From Rhea pennata (taxonomy: Eukaryota > Chordata > Aves > Rheiformes > Rheidae), in the NCBI RefSeq assembly GCF_028389875.1, contig NC_084702.1, forward strand, positions 71,397,582-71,461,581: a DNA stretch of 64,000 nt, written 5' to 3'. This document shows positions 24,673 through 38,289 of this stretch, piece after piece. The first letter of the stretch is position 1; each line of letters begins with the position of its first letter. A model generated the notes under the pieces. That model ran no database searches, was not told the DNA's origin, and worked only from the letters and a program-made list of their open reading frames with translations. The position numbers and the translations under genes were made by a program.

Positions 24673-27600
24673 AACAAGTGCCTGCAGCTATGGATAAATC
24701 AGAATGAAAAGGGACAAACCACACCACCACCACAGTTTCTCTCCATTCAACAGCCACTGCCCAGAATAAGTCGCAACGGTGAGAAATTGGGTATGCATCC
24801 TTTTCTCTTGCTCCTTTTATCCTTTCTTGGCCCTCATTCACGGACACTTAGTCACCTGAAAAGCTTCTCTATCTTGTCACGTCCATGTGATTTTCCCAGA
24901 TGCTCTCACCCTCCTGATAGAGCAGAAAACTTGCCTCTCTCGCCACAGTTCACTGCGAGGACATCCGTCAGTGCTGCAGGTTCCCGGAGTCCTGTGGTCA
25001 GCTCACCTGACTGGAAAGCCTGTGCCTTTTTCCCAAACACCTTTCGGGAGCGCCCTTATTTCCTCCAAAATACATAATTGAAAGTATCTTTTCCTATTTC
25101 TACCCCTGCCTCTGCTTCTGACTGAAATTAATTAAACTGTTTATTTCTCTCAAAATCCCCACTCTGTAAGGCTAAGCAATGGTTCTGATTTAACTGACTT
25201 TATGTTTTGGGGCCAAATTATCCTGTTTGTATTATCGGCAAGAGCTTAGTACTTTCACATCCGGAATGCCTTGCTCTGGGAACAGCCTGCTGTATCGAGA
25301 AGGGGATGGGTTCTTCTCTAGCCAAGATGCTGTGGATGGGACACTCACGAGGCTCCCCGCTCTGCAGGTTATTCAAATCCCTGCTGCTCGGGCTGCTGCA
25401 GGTCCTTCTCACCTTGTGCCTTGCCAAAAGCCAGCCCCTTTGCAGGCTGCTCCTGTTAGGAGGGTAAGTTAGAGAAAGACTTGGATATCCTTTTAAAGGA
25501 ATAGAACTACTTCAAAGCACACGTAGGACCCCATTTTCTTCAACAGGAGGGTGTTGCACCAGCTCCAGGCTGCAAAAGAGCAATGGACAGTCCCAGCGGC
25601 TGGCAAAGTCCCATGCAAATGACCACATGCAGCTAGATGTGGCTATGCGAAGGGTGCACTTAGCCTGAGGTTTCTACTCTGCAACAACGTGAGCATTGCC
25701 CGTTGCTTGCCTGCAAAACTGCCCACTGGCACACAAATGCCTGAGATCCTGGCCTGGCTGTTAGCAAGGCTCAGGTCTGCACCGTTTCAGCCTGCTGATG
25801 AATTCCCCCAGCTCATGTTATGCTGGCTTCGGGGAGGATGAGAGGGCTGGGCACAGGGAAGGGAAGGAAGGGACAAATCGTTTGATACACCTAGAGGCGT
25901 GACTGGGTCTGCCCCTTCCCCAGAGAAATGTGCTGTTTTCTGTGCTCCTCTGCTGACGTTGGCACGAACATCTGGAGGGAGCCACTCTGCATCCCCCCAT
26001 CATGCAGACATCATGCAGTGTGTTTTGGGACACTGTCATGCTCTTGCAGACAGACTGCCCAAGGAAATGTCATCCTCACCTCCAAACTACAGATCAGTAT
26101 CTCCGCACAGAGAAAGCAGATGGCCTTCTCAGCTATGCAGGGAGAAAACCGCAGCCTTCAGCCACGAACCCCGCTCACAGCACTGAGGGTTTTTCCCTCC
26201 TCTCCAGCTCATGCACCCACCTATCCTTTTGGGAATCAGAGTTGAGCTGCTGGAAAGGGTCATGTTTGTCAGCTCTCCATCATATCCTGCAGTCAGTCAA
26301 TCAGACAATTGCATCCTCTTCTTTCCTGCGATTGCAGCAAGAGCAGCTGCAAGCCGCTTTCTCTTACATAGTGGCAAACATGGGGGGCTACGGCTGGTCT
26401 GGGGATTCAGAGTGATCCCTCAAGCTTGTTAGTAGAGAGAGGATGACCTGTTTACTTTGAAAGGGACAGCGGCTTGCTTGGTGGGTGGCTGCTGCAACCT
26501 CAGCACACAGCTGGACTGATGCAGGGCAGCTTGTCTGTCATCTTGGCCTGGAATCTCCTGGCTGAGAGCGTTCAAATGCTACAAAATCTGGAGTCAATCT
26601 AATAATGCACTGCTCCAGCCAGCAGCTACTGCCTGCTGCCATGGCGCTGCGAGGGACAGAGCAGGGACACGGATCTCTGAGCTGGGAGGATGGGGGTGGA
26701 GGCTCCCCTTTGCCTCAGGCCGGCTGCTCAGCCCCACTTTGCCCTGTGCCCTGCTCGGGCTTCCTCTTCCTGGAGAGGGTGAAGGTGTTAACATGCTTAA
26801 GTTACTGGAAGTGAGAGCTGGAAGTGAGAGACTTTCTGGGGGGATGAGGGACACTGAGGTCCAAGCTGTGAGCTGGGAGGCGCTGGGGGACTGGGGAACC
26901 TTGTCTCCAACCTAGTTGCCTTCCTCAGCTTTCCTTTTGAAGGACCTGCGGCTGGTGGCCCCAGGGTTTGCAGTGTCCCTAAGCTGGTGGCTGGAAGTGG
27001 CATTGAGCAAGCTGGCCCCTGGCTGGGCTGGGTTAACATTGAGCCTTTCCTGAGACATCCCTGCATAGATGCCGTAGGTTTTATTAGCCCAGGAGCTTTT
27101 GTGCAAGAGTGCCGATTGCAAAAGCTGTTTGCAGCAGCAGGCTGGAGCTGTTTGCAAGCCTCCCAGGATGGGTCTTTGCCTTAATCTCTGCAATTAGTCC
27201 AAATGGAAGGGAACAGCTGGGTAGCTGGGGAGCCTGGGAAATGGGACAAACACATGTGAGATCCAAAGCTTCCCAGAAATTGCAGAGTATTGAGTTTAGT
27301 GCCGAGGAACTGGAAGGACAGCTTTTTATGGGGATATCCTTGGAGCAGCAGAAGGGAGTGGGCCTGAGTTGCAGTGTGTGGTGTGCTCTTGGCTTTGGTT
27401 AGCACACACTCTGGCAGTCAGGGCCCAACAGGAGAGCCTGGCTGTGTGATGAGGGTGGAAGAAGCCATGGGTGTTGCATGTCCCCTTACACCATTTGGGT
27501 GCAAGGCTGAAGTAGACCATTGCATTGCCCACTCTTCCTCTTGTGCAGTGCAGACCACACCTGTGAGAACAGGTTGTGCCCATAGCTCACCTTCATCCCA

Positions 27601-29930
27601 GACCTCAGAGATGTTTCCAGCTCTGCTGTGGGACAGGGACAACCCTTGTCTATGCACTGTCTTGGTGCAGCAGAGGGTGAAGCCTGCAAGGTCAGCTCTG
27701 CCCTCCCCTGTTCCATAAATGGCTCTCTCACAAGCTCATGGCTGGGACCATGAGTTGATAAAGACTTGGAAACTGCGTGGTCTGTGCATCTCCCATTGCA
27801 CTGGGGGCAACACTGTGGCAATCACAACGGGCTTGGGAGCAGCAACCTACAGAAGAACATGGTCAGGAAACTTCTACTGCAGGGCAGCAAGCGGCCATGC
27901 ATGCGGCCAAAGCCTCTGGGTGGTAGAGAGTGGAAGGATGCCATAAGTTGTTTCGGGGAGGTCGATGTGGGGAGATTTGGGAGTACAAGCTTTGACAAGC
28001 TGCGTCTATCCCAGAAGTGCTCTTCTAACGTCCTGCGTCAATAGCATATATAAAACGCCTATTCCAGCAAAGCGTGCCGAGCACAGGCAGCGTCCAAGTC
28101 TCAGGACAGCGGGGATTTCCAGAGGATTTAGAAGAAAACGTTATGCCAATGTTTGTCAGGGGTACAGGGATGATGAGAATGACGATGCCTATGTCGGGGG
28201 GGGGGGTGCATTTAGCCTCTAGTGGATCCCAAAGCTCAAGGAAGTCTCTGGCAGTTGAAAGTTTTTAAGTAAGATGGGATTTTTTTTCCTGAAATTTGAA
28301 TGTGACCAAGGGGCTCCCAAGGCAGATAACATCAAGTGGGAAGAGCGAGCGGCCTGACCTCCATGATCTGCTTGGATATTTGGAGCGTTATCTTTATCTT
28401 TGCAGTGCTGTAGCCAAAGTGGCTGTGTGCTTTCTCAGCTGAATGCTTAGATCAGGCTCAGCAGCATGAAGATATGCTTAATCTTTCAAATCCCTGTGAT
28501 AAATGAGTGATTACAAACTTCAACAGGTTCCAGGAAGATTTATTAAATTGCCTCATACAAGGAGGTTAAGGCTGCAGTATCACGAGGTTGGGAGATAAAA
28601 AGGCACCCTATACACACTGACTACACACAGGGAGGAGGTGAGGTGAGCACTGCGAACGGTATGGTCACGGGAGGTGGGCACCCCGCACAGCTGAAGTTAC
28701 TCACATGGAACTGAGAGCTGCTTTGGGTACACAAGGTCAGCCATCCACCTCGGCTGCTCCGGCCTGTTCTTTTGAAGAACTGATGAAAAGCACATTTTGT
28801 GTGTGGTTTCAGTTGTAGACACGTTACAGGGCTTTTGCATTTAGGCTCCGAATCTTCACCCAAACCTGCTTAAACTGATCGTTATGTGCTAGTACTGCTG
28901 CAATGCAAGGCAAGACAGCCAGACGGGGACATGCAGCCTCCGTGGAGATGCTGGGCTGTTTTGCAGCTGGGAGCAGGAGAGCCTTGGGACTGTTGGGGTC
29001 TTCTATTTGAAATGGGAAATACAGATGGTGATTTAGCGAAATACTGCTTTTTTCAAAAAAGGACACGGTGTCCCTTTCTCTGATGCAGGAAGAGTCAGAC
29101 AAACAGAAAGGTGGCTGCTCTGTGGGGTCTGAAGCCCTTTTCAGGCGGCTCTGCGCCCCAGCTGCACTCCCAGCAACATGGTAACGATGCCCTCCACCCA
29201 TACCTGCTCATGAAGCAGCAGGACATGCTTTGAATTCTGCTCCCCTCATCTCCTCCACTAGATTTTAGGTGCTCACTGACTTTCCCTCTCTGACCACAAA
29301 GCTTTGGCTGTCACATCATGAAGAGACACTACACTCTGCTGCAAGGAAATGAGATGGGTTTCTCAGGCTTACCGTGAGGGACCTTTCTTCAGCAGCTGTT
29401 AACTGCTCCGGAGCCCATGCCCTCATCACAGCAGCCTCCAGCCCTGTACATGAGCCACAGACATTTGCTGTCCTGCAAAGCATGGGGCAGGGAGCAAACA
29501 GCCATTTTCCCCCTGGCCACCAGATGTGGCACCGAGAATCTGGACAGGCTGTGGGAGTTACCCTGCTTGTGTCTGCTTGTGAAATCCAGCAGACCCTTGC
29601 CGAGTCTTTGGGATGCCAGAATTTAATGGGCTGGTGCATGGCCTGTCCTGACCCCAGACTTCCTGCTGGAGAAGTTGCGATGAAAATGTTCTGAACATTT
29701 AACCACTTCCGGAGCCCCGTGCGGGTGGTGCTCAGCTCGCTAGGGAAGCTGGGCTTTGTGTCTCGCAGACCCTCTGGTGGTCCAGCTCCCAGAAGCGGGG
29801 GCATACAGGCCAAATACAAAAAGGGCAGGAGCATCCCCACAGCTTTCGGTACTGAAACAGTACACAGTCCTCTGCCAGTCTAAACGTCCTTCGCTTCTCC
29901 CTCCAGTGAGGCAGTGATTTTGCAATACTG
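24673..29930. other. Intergenic stretch, no gene recognised
   Basis: Holds short frames without family signatures, a poly-G run of 11 at 28196-28206 and no clear transposon. I could not support any exon. Confidence 0.4.
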
Positions 29931-29934
29931 GTAA

Positions 29935-30210
29935 TTCTCATAGGAACCTTCGGGACTGGAGAAAAGCCCTGTACAGCTGGGAACTGGGGCCATGGCCCTT
30001 CTGATCTTCTTGGGGGTGCAAATTCCCCTTTCTGACTGTAACCACCGTTCACAGTCAGTCGCTGTGGGGAACATGGGACGTGGCCTGGCCTTACTCTTGT
30101 CTTGGAAGCCATGAGCTCCTCCAGACCTCTGCAACATGCAGGGTCTATTCTGCTGCTGAGGCAGGGATGGGTCAAGGTGGAACTGATCAGAGGAGGAAGG
30201 CATGAGACTG
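29935..30210 (+). repeat. Unclassified repeat A, copy 1
   Basis: Similar in direct orientation to about 33195-33385. The best-matched part is 30111-30155, beginning ATGAGCTCCTCCAGACCTCT, matched by 33297-33341. CATGGCCCTT is shared further upstream. The family is unknown to me; an old LTR or LINE fragment is likely. Confidence 0.65.
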
Positions 30211-30440
30211 TGGACCCATATCATAGGGGAGCCAGACCTGTTGCATACACATGGTGCAGAGCTCACTGGGTGGATGCAGAGCCACTCGCCGGCACAGATA
30301 TCACAGGTCAATCTGCTTCATGAGCACAGGGATGTCCCTCTTGCTGGTGTTCACATACTACAACAGCTCTGGCTATATTAGAACTGTCTTGGTGTCTCCA
30401 TTAGCCTCTACAAAGGGGAAGTGGCCACACATCTCTACTG

Positions 30441-30770
30441 AACTGCTCTGTGGTGAATCTGGACTCCAGAGCTGGCCATCAAATTGGTCACCAAGGGGAG
30501 GCTGAAAGGAATGACACCACTGGAACAAGCGGAAAACAGTGGTCAGAGCTGGGACTCTGCTTGAGATGCCCCAGCTGGCTAGCCAGCACCCAAGCTCTTT
30601 GCTTCAGCTATCTGTACTGGGATCAGTGTGAGCGAGTGGAAATTCCCTTTGGAGATGAAGATCAGGCGAGACGGCTGTTTACAACAAGTGAGCATTGGGG
30701 AAGAGCTGCAGGGACAGAAGTCATGAGACCTCCCTGCACCATTTGCCTGCCAAGGCTCCAGAGGCAAAGC
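30441..30770 (+). repeat. Unclassified repeat B, copy 1
   Basis: The reverse complement of this segment matches about 33480-33835. A 28-bp perfect stretch at 30630-30657, containing GAGTGGAAATTCCCTTTGGA, pairs with 33607-33634, and GCTTGAGATGCCCCAGCT at about 30560 pairs with about 33710-33727. Flanks diverge, so this looks like two copies of a transposable sequence, not a recent palindrome. Confidence 0.8.
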
Positions 30771-32630
30771 ACGAGGACAGAGATAGGAGACACAAGCCCA
30801 TCTACACAGCAGCTCTGGGCTGTGGGGAATGCCAGATGGACCAAGGCTTGTTCATCTTCTCCAATCAGGGAGGAAGGCTGCTGCACAGACAAGTCTTCAA
30901 GGAAACTTGGAGAGAGCAGAGCTCTTGGGAAGCCTTCATGGGGGCTACCATATCTCCAAGAACAACATCGTAGCTCCTTTCCCCATGGAAATCCCATGAA
31001 GAGAAAGTTCCACTATCTTACAGCAGTACCTATCCGACCTACTGCACCATTACATTGCACTTGATCTTGATGGTCCTAGCCAGCAAGGGTCCTCAGATGC
31101 TAAAGGTGGGAACTCACCTTCTGCTCAGGCTTCTGGCTCCCTCTTTAGGGGTCTTGGATCCTTCATTTGGTGGAGGAAAAAAGTCAGGTGTCTGCAATGA
31201 AGGCTGAGAGAAGGGATTGGGCTCTCCTCAGAAGAGGTACCAGCCTCATCACTGCTTTTTTGCCACAATCCTTTTTCTGGGGCAACTCAGCCCAGTAGAG
31301 TGAAAAGAAACTTGTGGTTCTGGAAGTGATATCAGGGTGCTCCCACCAGCCTGTCCTGAGCTCTAACCTGACAGTCTTCCCAGAGTGGCTGGGTGCCCAG
31401 CTGAGACCCTTGCTCATAGCCTCAAGTTGTGCTGGGAATTTCAGAAATGCTCCATCATCTCCCAGAGATCCACCAGCTCTCCATCCCTGGCAAGGCTGCC
31501 CTTTCTTGCCCTTTGCAGGATTTCCTTGTGCATCTGTTCAGGCAGATGTACTTGAGGACACACTCTCTGCACTCAATGTCTAACCTGAGAGAATGTGGAC
31601 TTGCCATTGAGATGGAGAGTTGTTTCCAAGCATTTGTGATGGCCAGATTGCTTTCCACGTAAGCCAAGAAAAGCAAGCCCAAAGGAAAGGTAGAGGATCA
31701 CAGTCCTTCTGTTGATCTGGTGTTTCTTGTTCTGTGGGATGTTCTTTGAGGAAACTGGATTTTGTAGACCAGGGAGAGTTTATTGTTGTAGTAACTGTGA
31801 GGAATAAACTACTAGCTGTGGCCAGCCACGGGGACAGAGAATTGTCTACTGCTCTCTGGTCTTGTCTCTTCTGGCTCTTTAGCTCTGGCTCAGTAAATGC
31901 CTGATGAGTTTTGCTGTGGGGCAGATCTGGCGAGAAATGAAGTGTTTGGGTGTATGTGAAAGTGGCACACCAACACCCAGCCCCATTAAAGACATCTATT
32001 AAAACTTCCCCAGTTCTTCCACAAAGTGAGGTTCTGGCTTGAATGCTTCAGGTGGTGCTGGTTTTCAGCCTCCTTACAAATTCCTCCTCATTCTTCTCTC
32101 TCCTTTCAAACCCTAATACAATTTTTTACATCCCTTCTGAAGGGCTGACTCTGGAACTAGATAGTGTCTACAATGATCTACTGATATACATGTGCGCAGG
32201 CGATGTGGCCTCCCTTCCCCTATCTGTGATTTCCCAGCATTTGTGCCAGCCACACGTTCCTTTAAGTACAGGTTATTTTTTCTGCTGAAGCTACTGAGAC
32301 TGGATATTTTCATGGACAGTAGAGCTATTTGGAGTTAGATGAGCAAGGAGCTATATGAATGGGAATATAGGTTTCAGGCACATTTCATTTCAGGGTACAG
32401 ACTGTCAAATGGGTCTCTGGTACAATATCCCTGTGTGAAGTACATGTGTGTCAGTGTGTTCAGGCACACTCATTTTCTAAACTGCTATACTTTGCTTCTG
32501 CAGATTCCTTGTAGGTGCCTTATATAGCCTTCCCATGGCCCGAAGAGTAGGAGGTGACTGTAAATGGCTTTATAAAGAGCTTTTTCCTAAGGGACCCTGG
32601 AGTTCCTTCTCCAACCCAGCCTGTATGATG
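30771..32630. other. Intergenic stretch, no gene recognised
   Basis: No protein family recognised in either strand. The part up to about 30960 may be a continuation of repeat B at lower similarity. Confidence 0.35.
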
Positions 32631-32634
32631 GAGT

Positions 32635-32995
32635 GTCTGGTTGAGAGCAGTGGGGCTGTGCAGCCTAGGAAGCAAGGTGAAGGGATCTCATTGCTGTTGG
32701 CAGCAGCCTGATGAGGTTGGAGAGATGCCAGTACCATGTTCTTCTAGAAGAAGGCCAAAGACAGGATGAAAGGCAGCAGCACAAGTTGTATCAAGAATTT
32801 CCTATTATATGTTAGAAAACTTATTACTCCCCAGATTGTGGTGTAGCCCTGGACAGGGCCCAGAGAGATGGTTGGTTTCGGTGCTCGGACCAGACTGTGA
32901 GCAATTTGACCCAGCATGGAAGTTAGTCCTGCTCTGAGCAGCAGTTGGACTGGAGACCCAGGAGTCTCTTCCCACCTCAGTTATTCTGTGATATA
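32635..32995 (+). mobile_element. CR1 LINE 3' fragment, diverged
   Basis: Begins with AGTGGGGCTGTGCAGCCTAG and GGGATCTCATTGCTGTTGGC, known CR1 text shared with the copy at 38.3 kb, and ends in the CR1-type terminus GACTGGAGACCCAGGAGTCT followed by TTATTCTGTGATA. Frames are broken. Confidence 0.7.
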
Positions 32996-33194
32996 ATGGT
33001 ATTTGTTTGTGATATTAGGTATTGAATTGGAGCAATAGTAGGTAAGAGACAGTAGCACGCACTGAGAATGCTTTCCCCTGCCTATCAATTAATCCCAATC
33101 ATTTCATCTGGTCTAATACAGCTCTTGCTTGTCCCTGTAACCTGCTTTGGTGCAGCTGTGTAGAGGGCTTGCAAGCTGGCAAATCTCACAAGGA

Positions 33195-33385
33195 CATTCA
33201 AGACTGGAGCAGAGCTCTGCGCTTGAGCAGAGCTGAGAATTACGGTCATGGCCCTTGTGGTCTTCCCTTCCTAACTTAGTTTTTACTTGGACATTGTGAG
33301 CTCCTCCAGACCTCTACATCACGCAGGGTCTGCTCTGCTGTCAAGGCATCAGGATGGGACCATATGAGGAGGCAGGGATGCAGTC
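33195..33385 (+). repeat. Unclassified repeat A, copy 2
   Basis: Direct-orientation partner of about 29935-30210; it includes GTGAGCTCCTCCAGACCTCT at 33297-33316 and GCAGGGTCTGCTCTGCTG. It sits directly before the inverted copy of repeat B, whereas in copy 1 A and B have the same orientation. Confidence 0.65.
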
Positions 33386-33479
33386 CCTCTTCCTCGTGTC
33401 ATGTTAGCCAGGAATCCTCTGGTCCTCCAGATGAGACTTGCAAGACATCTGGGAGGCTTTCCTAGACCTTGCACAGATC

Positions 33480-33835
33480 TGGTGCTGCCTTTTCAGGGTC
33501 TGCTGGGCATTGGTAGGGGCATGCAATTGGGAGGTCTTACAGATTCTGGCCCTGCAGCTCTTCCTCTGCAGATTCCTTACTGTAAACAACTGTCTTGTCA
33601 GACCCCCATCTCCAAAGGGAATTTCCACTCGCTCTCACTGCTCCCAGGCCAGCCGGATACCACCTGCAACCGTTTGCAGAACCAGAGAGCTTGGGTGCTG
33701 GCTGGTCAGCTGGGGCATCTCAAGCAGACACCCAGCTCCAAACACTGTTTTTCTGTGCTCCAGTAGGTATCACAACCTTCCCCCTTGCCTTGGTGAACAA
33801 CTTGACAGTCAGCTCTGGAGTCCTGAGGCCCCGAG
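33480..33835 (-). repeat. Unclassified repeat B, copy 2 (inverted)
   Basis: Reverse-complement partner of 30441-30770, including the 28-bp perfect match at 33607-33634 and the shared ACTTGACAGTCAGCTCTGGA (complement of the region near 30475). Small frames on the minus strand (MEIPFGD...) mirror those of copy 1 (EIPFGDEDQARRLF), which hints that the parent element may once have coded for something. Confidence 0.8.
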
Positions 33836-34214
33836 TCTCTGGTTAATCCCTGCTCTGTCTGTGCCTGTGTGGAGGTTTTTGGGCATTGAGCACATCTACA
33901 TGGCAGTGCAGAACATCCTCACTGCATCACTTCTGTCTACCTGGAAGATGGACAGACCCTCGAGTCAATCCTGCTTTGTTCAAGCATGGTTCCTGTCATC
34001 TGTGATCACCTGCTACAGGGTTTTGACTGCTCCACCACTGAGCCCTGCTGTTCTGAATTACTGTTAATGACTAGTCATATTGAGATATCAACTTTATTAT
34101 TTCTTCCGATCATTTAATTATATCCAGGCACAGTGAGACCTGTCCAAGTCAGCCCAGGTGGTTCCAGGCTTCCGGGCAGCTGTTTCCTTTCCATGCTGCT
34201 GAGAAGGACTTGGC

Positions 34215-34720
34215 TAGCTGCTATAAGAGAGACTGCTCTAAGAGAGATGTGGAGCTACTAGAGAGAGTCCAGTATAGAGCTACAAAGATGATCAGAGGCT
34301 TGGAGCATTTGCCCTATGAGGAACGGCTGCGAGAGCTGGGCCTGTTTAGCCTGGAGAAGACAAGATTGAGAGGGAATCTTATCAATGTGTATAAGCACCT
34401 GAAGGGAGGGTATCAAGGGGATGGGGCTGAACTCCTTTCAGTAGTGCCATGCAACAGGACAGGAGGCAATGGGAACAATCTGAACCACAAGAAGTTCCAC
34501 CTGAATACGAGGAGGAATTTCCTTACTGTGAGAGTGACAGAGCACTGGAACAGGATCCCCAGAGAGGTTGTGGAGTCTCCTTCTCTGGAGTTATTCAGAG
34601 CCCACCTGAACACAAACCTGTCTAACACGCTCTAGGTGACCCTGCTTGAGCAGGGGGGTGGACTAGATGATCTCCAGAGGTCCCTTCCAACCTCAACCAT
34701 TCTGTGATTCTGTGATTCTA
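34215..34720 (+). mobile_element. CR1 LINE, 5'-truncated, with intact ORF2 C terminus and 3' end
   Basis: An uninterrupted frame of about 140 residues matches the C-terminal part of CR1 ORF2: LLERVQYRATKMIRGLEHL, LRELGLFSLEKTRLRGNLI, VYKHLKGGY, VRVTEHWNRIPREVVESPS, ending at 34635. The conserved 3' UTR follows (GACTAGATGATCTCCAGAGG, then TCCCTTCCAACCTCAACCAT) and the element closes with the octamer repeats ATTCTGTG. It is the youngest-looking transposon in the window. Promoter and reverse transcriptase core are missing, so it is immobile. Confidence 0.95.
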
Positions 34721-37700
34721 TTTGGATACCTTCCTGGCAGCGCTGCTGTCCTTAATGCCAAGCCGAGTACACTCACTGCCCCACAACCAGCAGCTGATAT
34801 GGCAGGTGTGTGCCCGGTGCTTGTGCTTGGCAGCTCCTAGGCCATCTGGGGCATTGTCTCCTTTCTCTTGGCTTTTTCTCTCCTCCAGGCACTTGGTTTT
34901 GCCATCACTGCCTGGGAGCTGGGCCCGGCTGCTTCCCTGATTGGGCAGCTGGTGGCACCTTCACTGGGAGCAGTGCTCTTCTCTGGCATTCTCCAGCCTT
35001 GGCTGTAGCACATCTAGTTCCTTGTTTACATTTTGCTCTAATGTCTTCTACAAAGTCTCCAGAGCCTTCTTGATGTTTTGCTTCATTTCCCTTTGACCGT
35101 CTTTAATTTCTGTGTCTCTCTTCCCTGCACTCAGTGAACTCAACATGTGTGCCAGCTTCTATCTGCTCTAGAAACCAGATCCAGGCTCTGAGCAGCAGAG
35201 CTGAGCACATGCCAGAAATGCGGGGCAGAGCAGCCTGCTTGGCGGACATCGGGTGTCTGTCTCTAGTACAGTTCTGCCTGTTTTCAAGTACAAAGTCCAA
35301 TGTCCCTCGACACCAAAGCAATGAACATGGATACCAGGTGAGCAGCAGTGCCCCATGCCCACAGAGAAGATGCTATAGGAAGTACCATCTTGCCATGGTG
35401 CAAGACCTGCTGGGGCCCCTCTCAGCCTTCTCGCTCCCATTTTACCCCAGCACATTTTTCAGCAGAGAGCCTGCCCTGCTCAAAAGCGTCTGAACAGCTC
35501 TGCAGGTGTGCTAGCAGCAGAAGGGCTAACTCCTTGCACTCACACCTCGCTTGGAAACTTTTCCTTCCAGGTCAGAGCACCTAGGGCATGAGGAAAGTGA
35601 ATTTCTCCCTGCTGAAGGTTGTGCCTCAAAGCATAGCTGACTCCAGAGTCCATGTGTGAGGAGGGGACTCCCAGGCAGCCTGCCTCCTGACCCTTCCCAG
35701 CATGTTGTGCTCAGCCCGCTCTTCCCATCAGTTCTGCTGATTGCCGAGGATGGAGAGGCAGCCAGCAGGGAGGCTGCCCGGCTCGTGTGCTGCTGGCTTC
35801 CAGCAATTCTTTCCCATTCCCTGAGGGCCACTTTCCTATAGGACATTTCTATAGCATGTGCCTGGCAGGCAGCCCATTCCTCTTCCCAGCCACTGGGGCT
35901 TTCCACGCTGGACTTTGCAAAGTACCTCTTACTGCTGGCTCCTGGGAATCAGGGGCCTCTGCAGGAAGGAATTTGCTGGTCAGTGAGTTGAATGGAGCTG
36001 TGACCCTGTTCCTGTTAATAGTGACTTTAACTTGGACACAGTAGCCAGAAGAATTTGGAAATTCCCAGTTCCACTTGTAGGCTCCCCTTGATGCTGTCAG
36101 CCCCGTGCATGCACCCTAGGAGCCTCTGCTTCAAAACAGGGCTTGGACCACTCATCCTGAGCTGAACTACAGAGCAGATCCCATAGTCTGGTTAGCAATG
36201 GGCACATGCACATCAGACCTGGAAGGTTTCATAGGGCTGAAGGGGAGCCCAAGGCTGGGTTAGCAGAGATTTGAGAGTTTGGGAGAGAAGGATCTGCTAG
36301 CATTAAGAGAGAGGAGGCTAGATGGGACACACTGAGTCAGTAAAGAAATTCCTAGGGCAAACTCCTGTCTCTAGTGTGGGGTGTGAACCTGGAAGCATTT
36401 GAGATGGAGGCCTGAGAGAGTCTCCATCAGTTCCCATACTGGTTTTACTGCTTGGGAAAGTCTCACAAGCAAGACTGGTTTGGAGACTTTTGCTGTGGTC
36501 CCAATGATTTTGCACACATGGTGTATGGGGACACCGTAGTCTCTGTCCATGACATCCTTCCCTCCTCTTGCAACCTGGAGGCCCCTCCACCACAAGGATG
36601 CACTAAGGGCTGGAGTTGGGCTGCCAGTGCAAGGGGGTAGGTGGTGGCACCATTGTATGTGGCTCTGTTGGTGCATGGAGCTGTGCATGGCTGTCTGACA
36701 CAGGTCCTGGGGCCTGAGTTTCCCTATGGACACAGGTGAGGAGTGCCCTGACTGGCTGCATCCCCTCCCGGTGTCCCAGGGTTGTGCTCACCTCCACCCT
36801 ACACCCCCAAGCTCTAGGCAGAGGCTGGTGTGTGCAGGGGCCCAAGCTGGTGAGCAATGGGTTGATGTGAGTGAGTGCAAGAAATTGTGTCTCAATAGGG
36901 CAGAACTGCTGGAGGCTGCTGGCATTAGAGACCTCTAAAAAGACCTGCGTCTTCCCCTCCTGCCCCAGCAGCTTCTCTGTATCCCAAAAGCTAGGTCTGC
37001 TTTGTGACTCTCCCCTGCAAGCAGGGATGCTCATCCCCTTCTGACTGCCAGAAGCTCCCTGCTTCCTCCCTGGGCTGAGTCCCCTCCTGGCCCTTCTCCA
37101 AACCACCCACCCTGATGCTTTAGATGAGATCAGACCCATTTGTCCCCCACCTCCCTCCCGTAATCCCCATGTGCCCTCTTACAGCCCTGTACCAGGCCAT
37201 GCAGGACCTGAGCTGGGAGTCTGCTCAGCCAGCCTGTTTCACTGGGACACAAATTGCAGTGGCTGGAGAAGCGCCAAAGGCAGATGACTGCAAAGGCGAC
37301 ATGTGCTCTAACCCTCCTCAGGAGCTCAGACCGTACTTGGGGCTGGCCTCCAGCAAGAGGATACTGCTTTGGTGTCTTAAAAATATGCAGAAAGCCAGGG
37401 ACTTTCCAGGCGCCTGCTGCTGTGGCCAGGGCTAGAACACGACAAGGAGAGCTGCTAGGCTCTATGCTGGGGTGATAGGGTCACTTGGAGCGTTCCCAGG
37501 CTTCTTCAGGACCAGACTGGCCTGATGCTGCTTCCCGAATTTCCTCAGACTGCCAGGCAGCATCCTGAGAGCAGTCCCCAAGCATGCAGGTGACAAGTCC
37601 ATGCTGGGGGGGTAGCCTGCAGTGCATCTCCCCTCCCACCACTCCATGGACTCAGCCCAGGCAGGATGCAGCCTCCAGGAGAGCTTTGATCAGGATAGAG

Positions 37701-38285
37701 ACCCTAGGCTAGGGCTAAGGGAGTGGTGATGCCTCCAGCTTGTCCAGCACGTGGACCTGCAGGTGGGACAGGATAGGCCATGGGCAATCCAGGAGGAGGC
37801 AAATATGCCAGAGCAGTAGGGGCTCCTCCCAGGTACCTTGATTCTTCCACGAGGAAGTCAGAAAATCCCAGCAACTTGTTGGGCCCTGTTCCCAAGGAGG
37901 GGACATGGAGCTGTTGGTGGTGAGCCCCTGGTGGCTCCAGCATTGCACTCTCCCTACCAAGAGGGTTAGAGCCTGAGCATCCTATCGCTTTTCTGCTTTT
38001 TAAAACAACCGGGACTTTGTTCTCCCCCTGAGTTACTCATTGTCCTTGTTAACTGTTTATGCGGGTCCTTATCAGGAACTGGTAGAAAGTCCTGATGTTG
38101 CACCAGCAGCTCTCCAGAGCTGTTTTTGTGTTGTCCCTCCTCCCCCCCCCCCCAGTATGGGTCCCCAGACAGCACAGCCAGCTGGTTCCCTTCATTGGGC
38201 CAGGGTCTCCCATGCCCATGAGCTTCCAAGGAGGGCAAGGGCGGCAACTGAGCCCTCATCTGCCCACCTAATGGCACAAGCCAGC
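34721..38285. other. Intergenic stretch, no gene recognised
   Basis: No exon pairs or protein families recognised. A poly-C run of 12 lies at 38142-38153. Confidence 0.4.
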
Positions 38286-38289
38286 GGGA

